Below, piece by piece: positions 11,587 to 21,056 of a DNA stretch of 28,518 nucleotides (the first letter of the stretch is position 1; each line of letters begins with the position of its first letter). The position numbers and the translations under genes are program-made. The stretch is from NCBI GenBank assembly GCA_900404475.1, contig OUQQ01000226.1, positions 1 through 28,518 on the forward strand, read 5' to 3'. The notes under the pieces are model-generated. The model saw only the letters and a program-made list of their open reading frames with translations, had not been told where the DNA came from and ran no database searches. The stretch comes from Spongospora subterranea. Taxonomy: Eukaryota > Endomyxa > Phytomyxea > Plasmodiophorida > Plasmodiophoridae.

Positions 11587-13507
11587 TTAAATGAATGAAT
11601 GCCCACAAAATTCCGCAACACTGACTTCCGAGTAATGGACACAGACTTTCCCTTCAATAACCTGATGCACTAGCCCATTAGCGAACCTGACTTCTTCGTC
11701 ACCATTGGCCTGAACCAGTTTAACAACACCATCTAACATATCGTCAAAAGAAGGATGATCATAATATAGCCAAATCAAACCGGGAAAGTTGATTTTTTTG
11801 CTTCCGTCGACAAAATGGGTTTCTTTCTGGCCATTGGGAAACTCAAACGTTTGGATCCCATTAGTTAGGGTCACATGAAGTANNNNNNNNNNGAAGTATA
11901 CGATCAGCTTCGTAATGATATTCCTCACGGTCAGAAAAAATCTATTTGGACGTCAGTTATTGAAATAGTAGGAAAGCTAGATATACTTTTCGCTGATCAC
12001 CATTGGAGAATTTGATACAAATGCAACCTTTGGCATCGACGGTTTTTACAGCGCCGTTGGGAAACTCAATCATTTTTCCACCATCAGGATAGCATGTTTC
12101 GACAATACCATTTGGATGAACCTAAGTTGTTCGGAAGTAAATTTGAACAAAGATTTGGCTCAAAAATCAAGGTTATACCGTCGTATGGTGTAGTTCTTCT
12201 TTTGAAGACAACGTTGATATCGTGTCGCGATGATGCTGAACTTTGGCTGACGAGGTCTTTTTTCCAGACATTTCGGTTGGTTCAGATTTTATCGACCAAC
12301 CCTGGATTCTTTGAGCTTCGACGACCTGCAACTCGGCTTTCAACTGTGCATTTGAATCTTTTAACTTTTCGATTTCCAGCTAAAAAACACCCTAAATCGT
12401 GCTGCAAAACATGGAAACTCAAGAAGACAAACCTTTTGCCTTGATACTTCAGCTTTCAGTTTAGAAATAGTAGCCTGCGCTTTGTCTTGCAAAGCGGCCA
12501 TCATTTGCTCTGATTGCTCGACACTACAAGAAGCGTTCGGATTTATGGTTGGAACTTGGTACACAAGTTGCTTACCGTTCGCGGCTGGTTCGATCTGGCA
12601 ATCGTGCTGATAACATCAGTTGCGCCTGCTTATCTAGTTCTGCTTTTTGTTTTCTCATCTGAAGAACATGAGATTAATCAATCTTCAGGATTTTCAAACG
12701 GATACTATACCTCTTTATTATGCCTGATTTTCGCTTCTTCTAACGCCAATTGTTCTTTTCGCAATTCATCAGAGCTTGAGTTTGCTCTTTCTAAGCTTTG
12801 CTTAACCTAAGCCATCATTTCAAAGTTGTTAAAAATCATGATTTTTTTTCTTACTTGATAAGTTAATTCCCGATTCTTCTCTCGAAGCTTCGCATTTTGC
12901 TTTGCCAAGAGGGAGAAATCGGAGGCGGCGATTGCATTGGCATCATGTTGCCTAATTTTGCTTTGAGCGGCGCTTAAGTCAGCAGTTAAAGAGTTGACCT
13001 ATTTTGAAGTCAGTTGCACGTCGATTAAAAAATAGGATGGACCTTTGATCTTAACGTCGCGAGCTCGGCTTTGACAGTTGCGTTGAGTTCTCGACGCGAC
13101 TCTAAACCTGGGACTAGCCCCCGACAATCTTCTGAAGGTTGAGCTGCACGAACTGGGGCCGTCTGATAAAATCTATCCACTAACCCTGACTTTGACACAT
13201 CGTTTGGCTAAACACCATGCGTTTAATCGAGAATATATCGAAACAGACTTGCCGGGATAATGGTTACCTTAGATTTTCTACATATTTTATCTATATGTAA
13301 TCTGGTAGATGGAATATTTTCACTAGAGCCATTGATTAACTGTTCTACTTTTCGAAATTCGTCGATATCCTGTCGATTATTCCGCCGTCGCTGCGCCCAG
13401 CTGAACGAGCCTGCGTTCTCTGTATCAACAACATCCAAAGCAGGTTTGCTGTTGTGGTGTTTTGACAATGGTGTGTTGGCAGATGAGCTCGCCTCAGTAA
13501 GAGCCAT
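11587..13507 (-). CDS. SAS-4/CPAP (CENPJ) centriole assembly protein with TCP domain
   Basis: Ten exons: 13507-13268, 13207-13043, 12998-12855, 12806-12711, 12658-12576, 12523-12433, 12379-12179, 12121-11987, 11941-11781 (with the N run) and 11732-11587. The N-terminal third is Ser-rich and polar. The middle is a long Lys/Glu/Gln coiled coil (NAKLRENKRELTYQ-like heptads; LEIEKLKDSNAQLKAELQ). The C-terminus is a T-complex-protein-10 C-terminal domain of repeated beta units: HPNGIVETCYPDGGKMIEF, NGAVKTVD, LTNGIQTFEFPNGQKETHF, FPDGVVKLVQANGDEEVRF. This domain binds STIL/Ana2 in centriole duplication, so the organism should have centrioles. About 481 residues if the artificial gap is collapsed, much shorter than human CPAP (about 1340). 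Confidence 0.88.
11883..11892. other. Assembly gap of 10 N inside SAS-4 exon 9
   Basis: Ten N. Both flanks carry GAAGTA right at the gap (11877-11882 and 11893-11898), which suggests two overlapping contig ends joined with a placeholder rather than missing sequence. Confidence 0.8.
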
Positions 13508-14384
13508 TCACAAACGATGGTGACCTTGGCTATCCGGGTTCGTCCGGTGGCCTTGGCCTAAGCGGCACTAGCGGACTTGACGTCGTTCCTTGCCAGCGGA
13601 CGATGAGTGGGGGCCGAGCGAATTGGCCCCTGGCTGTCAATGTCCTCGAAAATCAATGCAGCTATGGATTGGCCTTATTCATATGATAGGGGGGGGTCCA
13701 AGCCAGAATTCAGATATACACTGCACCAGGTGTAACACTCTCTCACACACACACATTCTGATGGTGTAAGTGGCACCCGTACTGTACCTGTATGTGGGCT
13801 GTAACGTTTATCGTGTTGTATCACAGCCGAATATGGGTCATCACCCGCTTTGTTACTGCAACCTTATCCGCTGTATAGCCCTTTGTTTCGAGCGATGACT
13901 TTTGGGGGAACTGAGGTTAACGATGCACAGAGATATTCGGTATCAAAGAGTGCTTTCCTGGGGAAGAAATTTCTGGTGAAAAAACCAGTCGGGCTGCAGT
14001 TTGGTTTTATGTAGGCCCAGGTAATGGACATGTGGTGCTTTCAATATTGATAATAGATGACACATAGTCCACATCATAGTGATCGGAACTAGCATCATGT
14101 CACTCTTTGTTTTCTGTCCAATGGTTTGTGTGTGTGTGAACGTTATTATGTCAGAGTCTTGCCCTACCGAGAATAGAGTTGCAGATATACAGAACAAAAC
14201 CAACGGTTCGTAAAACAATGTGCTGCATCTATAACAATGACTTTTCAGCGAAAGAGTTGATGGAGTAACCAGTAGATCGTCTAAATGAGGAATCGGTGAT
14301 CCACCTTTTTCAACGATACGATGCACCATTACCAAAATGCTCTATCGCAGATTTTGAGTGCTCGCAATGTTTCGCATGTAAATA
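13508..14384. other. Intergenic region between SAS-4 and tRNA-Ile, with one questionable ORF
   Basis: A short (CA)n run lies near 13743-13755 and a (GT)n run near 14126-14138. An open frame of 130 codons on the minus strand (14335-13943) shows no family resemblance. Its composition is not coding-like and it crosses the GT/CA tract, so I do not call it a gene. No other feature seen. Confidence 0.4.
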
Positions 14385-14457
14385 GCCCTGCTAGCTCAGT
14401 TGGTAGAGCATTGGTCTAATAAGCCAAAGGTCATCAGTTCAAGCCTGATGTGGGGCA
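14385..14457 (+). tRNA. tRNA-Ile (anticodon AAU)
   Basis: A 73-nt intronless cloverleaf. Acceptor stem GCCCTGC/GTGGGGC (7 bp, two G-U pairs), D arm GCTC-AGTTGGTA-GAGC, anticodon stem TTGGT/GCCAA around the loop CTAATAA (anticodon AAT), variable AGGTC, T stem ATCAG/CTGAT with TTCAAGC, discriminator A. The internal A box (TAGCTCAGTTGG) and B box (GTTCAAGCC-like) are intact. T-rich tracts directly downstream (from 14460) suit RNA polymerase III termination. Confidence 0.95.
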
Positions 14458-14459
14458 TA

Positions 14460-14472
14460 CTTTTGCTTTTTG
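14460..14472 (+). terminator. RNA polymerase III T-tract terminator for tRNA-Ile
   Basis: Two T runs (TTTT, TTTTT) immediately follow the tRNA 3' end. Confidence 0.6.
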
Positions 14473-14650
14473 GCCGACCTTATAGCTTCAGGGGGCAACC
14501 TGGCCCATTTCTGGCAGCTTAATATCCGACTCCTCAGGAACTTCCTGTTCACTGACGGTCCACGTACTGTCCACGTCCACATTCTTTCTGTTACACTGTT
14601 TCTTTTTTAATGCCAATTCACCTGGCCTGCAGCTTTTTCCATAATCAATT

Positions 14651-15416
14651 ATGTCGTCCGCCTACAATTGGTTGGTCGCTGTCACTAACACTCTCGTTGC
14701 ATGTTCAGCGATTTCACTGACTTCTTCTCTTGGTGGTGTCACTTGCAGAGGGTCTCCCCTCTTTTTCAATTGGCATATTCTTCTGTGCATCATTGCTGTC
14801 TCCCTTACCATGACTGGTGCGTTTTGACTCAATAACGATTAATGTTTGAGATCCATTTCCTAATATATTCCTAATAGCCTCTATATTCTTCTCATTGTTT
14901 CTCTCAAATCGGACAAAATCCAAAACTTTACATCGGTCAATGAACTTATTGTCACTAGCATTGATGCTGGTGGGCGTTGTTGTTGCCATACTTGCCCATT
15001 CTGATAACGAAAAACCCCACTTTTCAACAGTTCATTCGTGGATGGGACTTTCGACTGTCGTTCTTATGTCTCTGCAAGCGGGAACTGCTGTTATCGCTTG
15101 GGACGTACCGTGTTTGTGAGTGATCATTTATCTGCGGCAGTGGACTTCTACCAAATTGAGTGTGACGTTTTCGTAATGTAGAACGCTATATAAGGCCCGG
15201 GCATGGTTGCATCGGTCTCACAGCGCTATGGGCACGAATATTATCACATTGGCTGTGGTTTCCTTGATTACTGGAGTGGTATCCAAGCAGAAAAACATGA
15301 ATTTGGAAAATTCGTATGGGAGGAGCATGGCGAATTACTTGGCAGTGGTCACTCTTGCCATGATGTTTGTAACCTTATCGATGCGAGGAGGCAAAAATCT
15401 GAACAAGAAGATCTAA
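14651..15416 (+). CDS. Cytochrome b561-family transmembrane electron carrier
   Basis: Exons 14651-14816, 14878-15115 and 15182-15416 join (phases 1 and 2) to 212 residues. Several hydrophobic segments are visible. Four His sit in helix contexts as in di-heme cytochrome b561: FFNWH near the first helix pair, KTLHRSMN, STVHSW and LHRSHSAMG. The family moves electrons across membranes from ascorbate to a monodehydroascorbate or ferric acceptor. The cytosolic/lumenal side and substrate cannot be read here, and the last part is Lys-rich (GGKNLNKKI). The stop lies only 30 bp from the stop of the convergent USP gene, and AATAAA at 15481-15486 falls inside that gene's antisense coding exon. Confidence 0.85.
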
Positions 15417-15446
15417 CCTTAAAGTTCTAAGATCTGCACTGACTTT

Positions 15447-16813
15447 TTAAGAGTTTTTATCAGATTGAGTGTGCTGATAAAATAAAATATACCCATCGCT
15501 ATGGTCGCCTTGGCCATGGGATCCAAAAAAGTTAGATAAACAGTTATCAGGAAGCTGTCGGATGATGTGATCATCGTACAAGTGCCAATGGTCGTTTTTG
15601 CGAACAACGGCAACATAATGTCCATGGGAAGACACAGCTCCTATATGGACAACTATACGTAATGCTTAGCTGAGAATGGGGAAATACCCATATGCACCTT
15701 ACCGATTGCGAACAACTCGTACAAGTAAGATTCAGCGTCTTTGCATAGGTTAGGAAGTCGTAATTGCTCTGAAAAGCAGACGCGGTAGCAAAGCTTGTTA
15801 AGCTCTAAGTCGTCACTATATTTGAACCGTTTGAGATGGCATATGAGAATCTCTGGTTGCTTCTTTACTTGCATCCACTACAAATGAATATCAAGAAATA
15901 CATGATCAGCAGAAAAAATTACGAACCTTGTACGCCTCCTGCAACGAAAAACATTCCGAGCATCTAAATTTACAGTCTTGCGATAATAATTCAGGTCTTC
16001 CGAATTCTTTCAAACACGAATATAAAGATGAATGGTTGGTAATGTTAACAGATAGGTCCAGAAACTACATGAAGTTATTTCAAAGACGACACCCAAATTA
16101 ACATAAGATACTTTTTCATCTCGACTTGTTGTTGCATCACAGCGTAGGCACCGCATATTGTTTGTTAAAATACCTTCGAACAGCAACTCTATCCAATTTT
16201 CAGGGCCTGCGTCACCGAGTTGCAAATTGACGCGATCCGAAAACTCTGATAAGAGGAAATGGAGAAATTCATGAGCATCTTGATGCTGGTCACCAACAAA
16301 CATAGCTAAACTCAAATTTCAACTCAGTGTTATGGGAATCATTAGAACATTATCCACCATTTTGTTCGCCGACACGAGCAAAAAAATGTTTCGGTTCTAA
16401 CGTTCCTTCATCTTCAGGATTGTTATCAATATAATCCTGAAAATTTCGATTATTCACGCGTCAAAAAATGAAATCGTACTCACAAACAAGTCCCCAAGCA
16501 TCGACAAAAGACTATCTAAGAAGCATGTAAACGAAACGACACGAGTTTATCAACATATTCCAAAACCGTGATCATCTTGCCCAAATTGTTGCCAATGGGA
16601 TAGTACACACTGTCGAAATGGATGGCAATGGTAAAGCGCTTGAAAAACCGAGTTAAAGTAGCAAGTGTTTCCAAACTAGGAGATCGAACGGTGATTAACG
16701 GCAAACATTACCCATCTATAGAAAACACAGCCTACATTGCAGATACCAAAACGTTTCTCACGACTAGGCGCCGACGTGGCGGAAGACCCAAGAGATGATT
16801 GCCTAGCCCCCAT
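15447..16813 (-). CDS. Ubiquitin carboxyl-terminal hydrolase, USP12/USP46 type
   Basis: Cysteine protease of the USP class. Eight exons (16813-16736, 16675-16567, 16515-16484, 16436-16358, 16305-16112, 16064-15927, 15877-15703, 15664-15447) join without phase error to 340 residues, against 370 for human USP12. Seen: Cys box [17 protein letters not shown] with catalytic Cys31; [14 protein letters not shown]; zinc-finger pairs CLRC and [23 protein letters not shown]; His box [21 protein letters not shown] with the catalytic His; C-terminal DGYILFYQH. The order and blocks match USP12/46, which works with WD40 activators such as UAF1/WDR48. The N-terminus MGARQSS fits an N-myristoylation signal. 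Introns are 48-61 nt. Confidence 0.93.
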
Positions 16814-17066
16814 TTCAATAACGAACAAGGAGCATAGTTGATATGTCTGATGACCGCTTTTAGAGGTCGCAAGAAGAATATCACAAAGGGTAACATGATG
16901 AGCAGGTTCAGGCTGCCATGACTGGTGACTGACAAGGTGGTGTATACGGCGCGGCATTCCGGGTAGTGGATATCTAACCCGTCAGGCAATGATGGTGTAC
17001 ACGGATGTACCCCAAACACTCCTGGATATGTCTGAACCTCAACATGTATTGCGAATTATATACAGA
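16814..17066. other. Spacer between USP start and RPS13 stop
   Basis: About 250 bp with overlapping spurious frames only. It must carry the USP promoter and the RPS13 3' end. No recognised motif. Confidence 0.3.
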
Positions 17067-17522
17067 TTAGGCGACCATGGTACTGGCGGTGGCAGAGTTG
17101 TACTTCCAGTTAGGAACCAGGGCGCGCTTCTTCTTGTAGTATCGGGCCAGGCGGTGGATACGGGACTCGATCAAAATCAGGCGGAATTTGGAGTCGGTGT
17201 CCTTGCGGTTTTTCTCAAGATGGCGACGTACGTTGACGGCCTTCTTGATCAGGTGGTAAAGATCTTCAGGGATCTCTGGGGCCATTCCTAAGACCTTCAG
17301 GATGCGGAGGATCTTCTGTCCGGTGATGGAGCGGACTTGAGGAATGCCCTGAGAATCACGGAGGAGGACACCGATTTGGGATGGAGTCATACCCTTCTTG
17401 GCGTATTTGGTGATCTCATTCTTGACCGTGTCGCTGTCGGTCTTGCACCAAGATGGGGGAGATTTGCGATATGGGAGCGCCGAACGGGAGATACCCTTAC
17501 CCTTGCTGTGCATGCGACCCAT
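17067..17522 (-). CDS. 40S ribosomal protein S13 (uS15)
   Basis: A single uninterrupted frame of 151 residues, the exact length of animal RPS13. Starts [20 protein letters not shown], then PPSWCKTD, the conserved [38 protein letters not shown], and ends with the uS15 helices ([32 protein letters not shown]). It binds 18S rRNA in the small subunit. It has no intron in its coding region, unlike almost every other gene here. A 5' UTR intron cannot be excluded. Confidence 0.98.
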   Translation of the reverse strand: MGRMHSKGKGISRSALPYRKSPPSWCKTDSDTVKNEITKYAKKGMTPSQIGVLLRDSQGIPQVRSITGQKILRILKVLGMAPEIPEDLYHLIKKAVNVRRHLEKNRKDTDSKFRLILIESRIHRLARYYKKKRALVPNWKYNSATASTMVA

Positions 17523-18306
17523 GGCGACGAATTCTTATGCAAAATGATCTCAGCGATATCGGCGACATAATTGCGCCACGGACTCCGGGAAATTTCTAAT
17601 AGGGGCAACGCATATAATGTAGGGCTTGACGGTTTTCCCTTTCAGATCTCGATCTGCGATTGCATGATTTAGTATCGGCTTCATTTCCTTCGAAAGTCGG
17701 CCGAGAAGATCAGGAAATCATCACTCACGCTAGGGAGCCTCAAAAATACTTTTATACCCAATGCTTCGTCTATAAACAATCCCCATAAAAAATCGAACAA
17801 GATGAACCCTTACACCTGCAGTTTCTTGAAAGCTATTGCTGAAAAGATACACATTGTAAACTGTATAACTGTTTTGTGAATTACAGAAAAAGTGCTTATT
17901 CTCGAGATTCCGTTTGGACAAGGGTACCTTAGCTGTATATTTTCCTTTTCCTGCTACTCCATGGCACCGTCCCGATCATCGGGGATGACGAGTCCATTGC
18001 AGAGCATGAAGCTTCGCCTGCTTTTATCAGGTCAAATCGGAATCAACATCTACAATACCAAAAATTGCACCGAAAACCGTTGGACACAGTATACAAATGC
18101 TGTGATTATGAGGTGGCAGTTCCAATCGCTCTGTCGGAACGGTGACTCAAGTTTATGATATTGGGTTAAGGTTAAGAAGATTTTTGCTATTGTGTTGATA
18201 AGAAGATGCATATTAAGACTTACGATCGAGCCACGGCAGGACGATGAGTCATTGGGGTGATCGTGGATTGAGTTAAAATAAAACGAAGGTTTACCAGATT
18301 ACTCAA
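17523..18306. other. Region without a confident gene upstream of RPS13
   Basis: 780 bp. The part just upstream of the RPS13 ATG should be its promoter. A plus-strand open frame (17961-18158, starting MAPSRSSGM) has no family resemblance and ends without a visible continuation. Nothing else supported. Confidence 0.35.
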
Positions 18307-18309
18307 TTA

Positions 18310-18775
18310 CACCAACATCTCCCTTTCACAGCTTTGCCGTCTTGTAACTTGTACGGCATCTTTATATCGCCAGCCTTCCTCAACCGTCATAGCAGGTAGG
18401 GTCTTCGTGTTGCTTTCATTGTCGCCCATATATGCAGCAGATGAACTAATCAGATTCTCTATGTTGTTAGGAAACACCAGGCAGGGTCTTGGTATATATC
18501 GCTGATAAACTGAAGAGAAGCAACTGGCCTGGGTGCACACATGTTCGTATGGCTGCTTTCTAGCGCTTGCACCAGCGCAGCCGAGCATGCACTCATCAAC
18601 TCAGTGTCGGCCACGTCCTGATTCACCAGATGTTCCTTGGTATGCACTCTTAGGTGAACCTTGAAGGCCAATTCGAAAGCAGGCCAGTTACTTCTCTTCA
18701 GTTTATCAACGATGTATGCCATGACAGCATCGGAAAAACAACGACGCCGTCGAACATGCCCTTCGGCAAAGTTTC
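18310..18775 (-). mobile_element. Ty1-copia gag-like fragment
   Basis: On the minus strand a frame from about 18770 to 18459 contains VDKLKRSNWPAFELAFKVHL, which follows the copia Gag pattern of a Leu-x-x-x-Asn-(Tyr/Trp)-x-x-(Trp/Phe) core, and then KEHLVNQDVAD and ALVQALESSH. The copy ends abruptly. Its last 40 bp are an inverted duplicate of its own start, so the frame reads through antisense sequence. No zinc knuckle, protease or LTR is visible. A relic. Confidence 0.5.
18491..18720. repeat. 40-bp inverted repeat (arms 18491-18530 and 18681-18720)
   Basis: The two arms are identical at 36 of 40 positions, and all four differences are C/T transitions. A 150-bp spacer separates them. Both arms encode the same gag-like stretch (YI-x-DKLKRSNWP) in opposite directions. 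Confidence 0.85.
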
Positions 18776-19173
18776 AAAAGGAGGAATGTGCTTTCTACAC
18801 ATTCAAAAAACTACTGCATAATCATAACCAAAAACTTCGACAATACAGTCTTCGACGGGATGAGACTTGAAAAACATGAAACAAAAACGGCCAACATGTG
18901 TGCATGGTTCTAGACATAAACGTATGCTTATTTTCTGAATAGAGACAATTAAAACAACTTTGTTGTTATACCCACCTTCAGTACCTGGTTTGTAACCTCG
19001 AATTTCTGGAGCCAGAGACGCCAAATTGGCCAACCTAGTTTGCGGGTGTAAAAGTTCGTAACTCCGATTAGCCCCAAAATAGCGGACCTAACACAGGGAC
19101 TGTGTTAGTGATTATCAATCGCGGTGGGCTGCTTGGCTTGGCCCTTTGTGCCAGTGTATCATTAGCCGGTATC
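18776..19173. other. Spacer upstream of CSN5
   Basis: About 400 bp. An open frame on the minus strand (19033-18803) is not convincing. GGACCTAACACAGGGACTGTGTTAG (about 19083-19107) holds a small inverted repeat, CTAACACAG/CTGTGTTAG, with a 3-base loop, close to the CSN5 start. Confidence 0.35.
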
Positions 19174-20646
19174 ATGAGCAGCGATTGTGGGAATGGGCCC
19201 AGAAATGAGGATCATAAACTATTCGGCTTCGATCAAGCTGTTGAAGATGATACTGATAGGCGGTTAAGGGCCAGCCCAGAGTATGACAATTACTTTTGCT
19301 TGGGCTTGTCGTGCGTGTTCACTGCTCTTAAGTTGAATGGTTAGACCACGCCCGTTTACATCATGCCGAATCGCGGCACTAGCAACGATGAAAATGGTTT
19401 CTCGAATTCATATAAAGGTGATTTCTTGTTTTTAACAAATTATTCGATAGATGCAGCATGCACTAGCTGGCGTTGAAACAGGAGTAAAGAGAGGCTCTAA
19501 ACCTCTAGAAATCATGGGACTTCTTCTTGGCAAAGTCGATGAACAGTGTATTATCGGTTAGTCAGATCGTTATTACACGTAATTGGCCTAGATTATTCAT
19601 CAACGCGGCAGTTACCGACTGTTTCGCACTACCTGTCGAAGGAACAGAATCGCGCGTAGTTGCTGACGACGAAACCGTCGTCAAGCATATGGTACTTAGG
19701 ATTCAGTTTCTCAATTATTTTTTGAGTGCTTTTAGGTTGATCTGAGCGAGCAACTTCAGCGGACTAGGGATGAAAGGTTTATCGGATGGTATCACAGTCA
19801 TCCTTTCGACGTTGAGGCATATTCACATTGCTTTTTGTCGGGGACTGACGTATCTACCCAATGGTCAGCGATCGTATCCGTTTTTGCTAGGGTAATCAAC
19901 CCTTAATTGATGTTTTGAGGTCATGGCAATCTACACTTACACCGAAATGGATAGCAATCGTGATTGACCCGTTGCGATCATTAGCCAAGCAAAGGCCAGA
20001 ACTCGGTGTGTTTCAGTGTTATCCCCCCGCATACAAGCCCCATGAAGATTTGTGCCCCGATGGGACCATGTCTACTGACAGAAATGCTGTTCAAATCCGT
20101 TGGGGAAAACTTTATTCTAGGTATTCACAAAATAAGTAAGCCTTCAATGCCGGTGACTTTTGTTCATATTTAGATATTATGAGCTTCGTGTGGAAAACTT
20201 TTTAAGCACTACAGGGAATAATGTTTTGAATATCTTGTCCAGGAAGCATTTATGGATGAAGGTGAACAAGTAGATCTATGCGGTGAACCCATTGTTTTAT
20301 TTGTTCCGAATCTAGGTATTATCGTCGTCATCTATTATGGATCCGGAAAATCGGCAACGCCTTCCATCTCGTATCTCAGTAGTAAACACCAAATTAGACT
20401 TTGCCGATGACGTAAGACGAGGTGTTTCTGGAAGCGATCAGCCGTCGACCGATAGGAAAGTGTCCCAGGAGTTGGCAAATGCATCCGAAGTGGCGTGAGT
20501 GTGCTGTTGCATTGGAAACCAACTCAAACTGAGACTTTTATAGGTCCGAATTAGCTTTTGAGCACTGTCATGGTCACTGCTCGCAGATAATGAAAGCATT
20601 GCTTTTTAATCAGGTTGGAAATCCACGGCAACAATTATTTAACTGA
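19174..20646 (+). CDS. COP9 signalosome subunit 5 (CSN5/JAB1), JAMM metalloprotease
   Basis: Catalytic subunit that removes NEDD8 from cullins. Nine exons (19174-19280, 19345-19396, 19451-19556, 19612-19691, 19736-19863, 19920-20120, 20174-20261, 20316-20494, 20544-20646) join in frame to 347 residues (human 334). Seen: RIAALATMKM, MPN glutamate in EIMGLLLGKV, TDCFALPVEGTESRV, the zinc-binding HSH of GWYHSHP, then SGTD with the Ser and Asp of the JAMM motif, WIAIVIDPLRSL, and a C-terminal helical tail HCSQIMKALLFNQ. The JAMM spacing is abnormal: 12 residues between the second His and the Ser, where animals and most fungi have 7. The first junction uses donor GTATGA at 19281, which gives the best fit (EPRPF to DPHYF). 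Confidence 0.92.
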
Positions 20647-20763
20647 ATTCAGCATCTCAATATACATAAATAAAGTTACATTATCATTTAAACGATAGAT
20701 TCAATATCTAGTAAATCGAGTCCTGAAATCCTACTTGACTCATCGTAATGTGATTGATTGCAG

Positions 20764-20993
20764 TCAACTACCTACTGTAGGGTCGGTGAATGGAGGTCAT
20801 CTACATCTCAGCTGTAGCAACGTGCTGGTGATACTACTGCATGATGTAAAGAATAGTTTTTATTATGGAACAAAATTGCTATTTTAATGGATTCATAGTT
20901 TTAATGTCGCAGGTCAAACAGATTCAACTGCAGTTCCGCCGTTTGTTGATGTTCTCCGCTTTGGAAAAATATCTTCGGGAAAGACATCATTAA
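20764..20993 (+). other. Two exon-like segments of unknown identity
   Basis: Segment A (20764-20845) follows TTGCAG and ends at a GT donor. Segment B (20913-20993) follows GTCGCAG and ends in TAA. Joined in phase 0, they read into QIQLQFRRLLMFSALEKYLR near the C-terminus, a helical basic stretch that looks coding. No start codon or upstream exon was found in the roughly 115 bp after the CSN5 stop, and a join to the last CSN5 exon is out of phase. Possibly the 3' end of a small gene or a decayed copy. Confidence 0.3.
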
Positions 20994-21056
20994 CAAAATT
21001 GCCTGTGCGAATCATCCCTGATATCACTGAATAATACCTTTCCAGAAATAACGGCA

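Noticed and set aside
13943..14335. 130-codon open frame on the minus strand near the tRNA
   Set aside because: No family resemblance, crosses a GT/CA tract, no splice or context support; likely chance.
14714..14989. 91-codon minus-strand frame
   Set aside because: Lies antisense to the well-supported cytochrome b561 exons and crosses its intron.
17961..18158. Open frame starting MAPSRSSGM on the plus strand
   Set aside because: No recognised domain and no plausible continuation after the stop.
18803..19033. Minus-strand frame starting MANLASLAPEIRGYKPG
   Set aside because: Start looks protein-like, but no downstream exon or family could be found.
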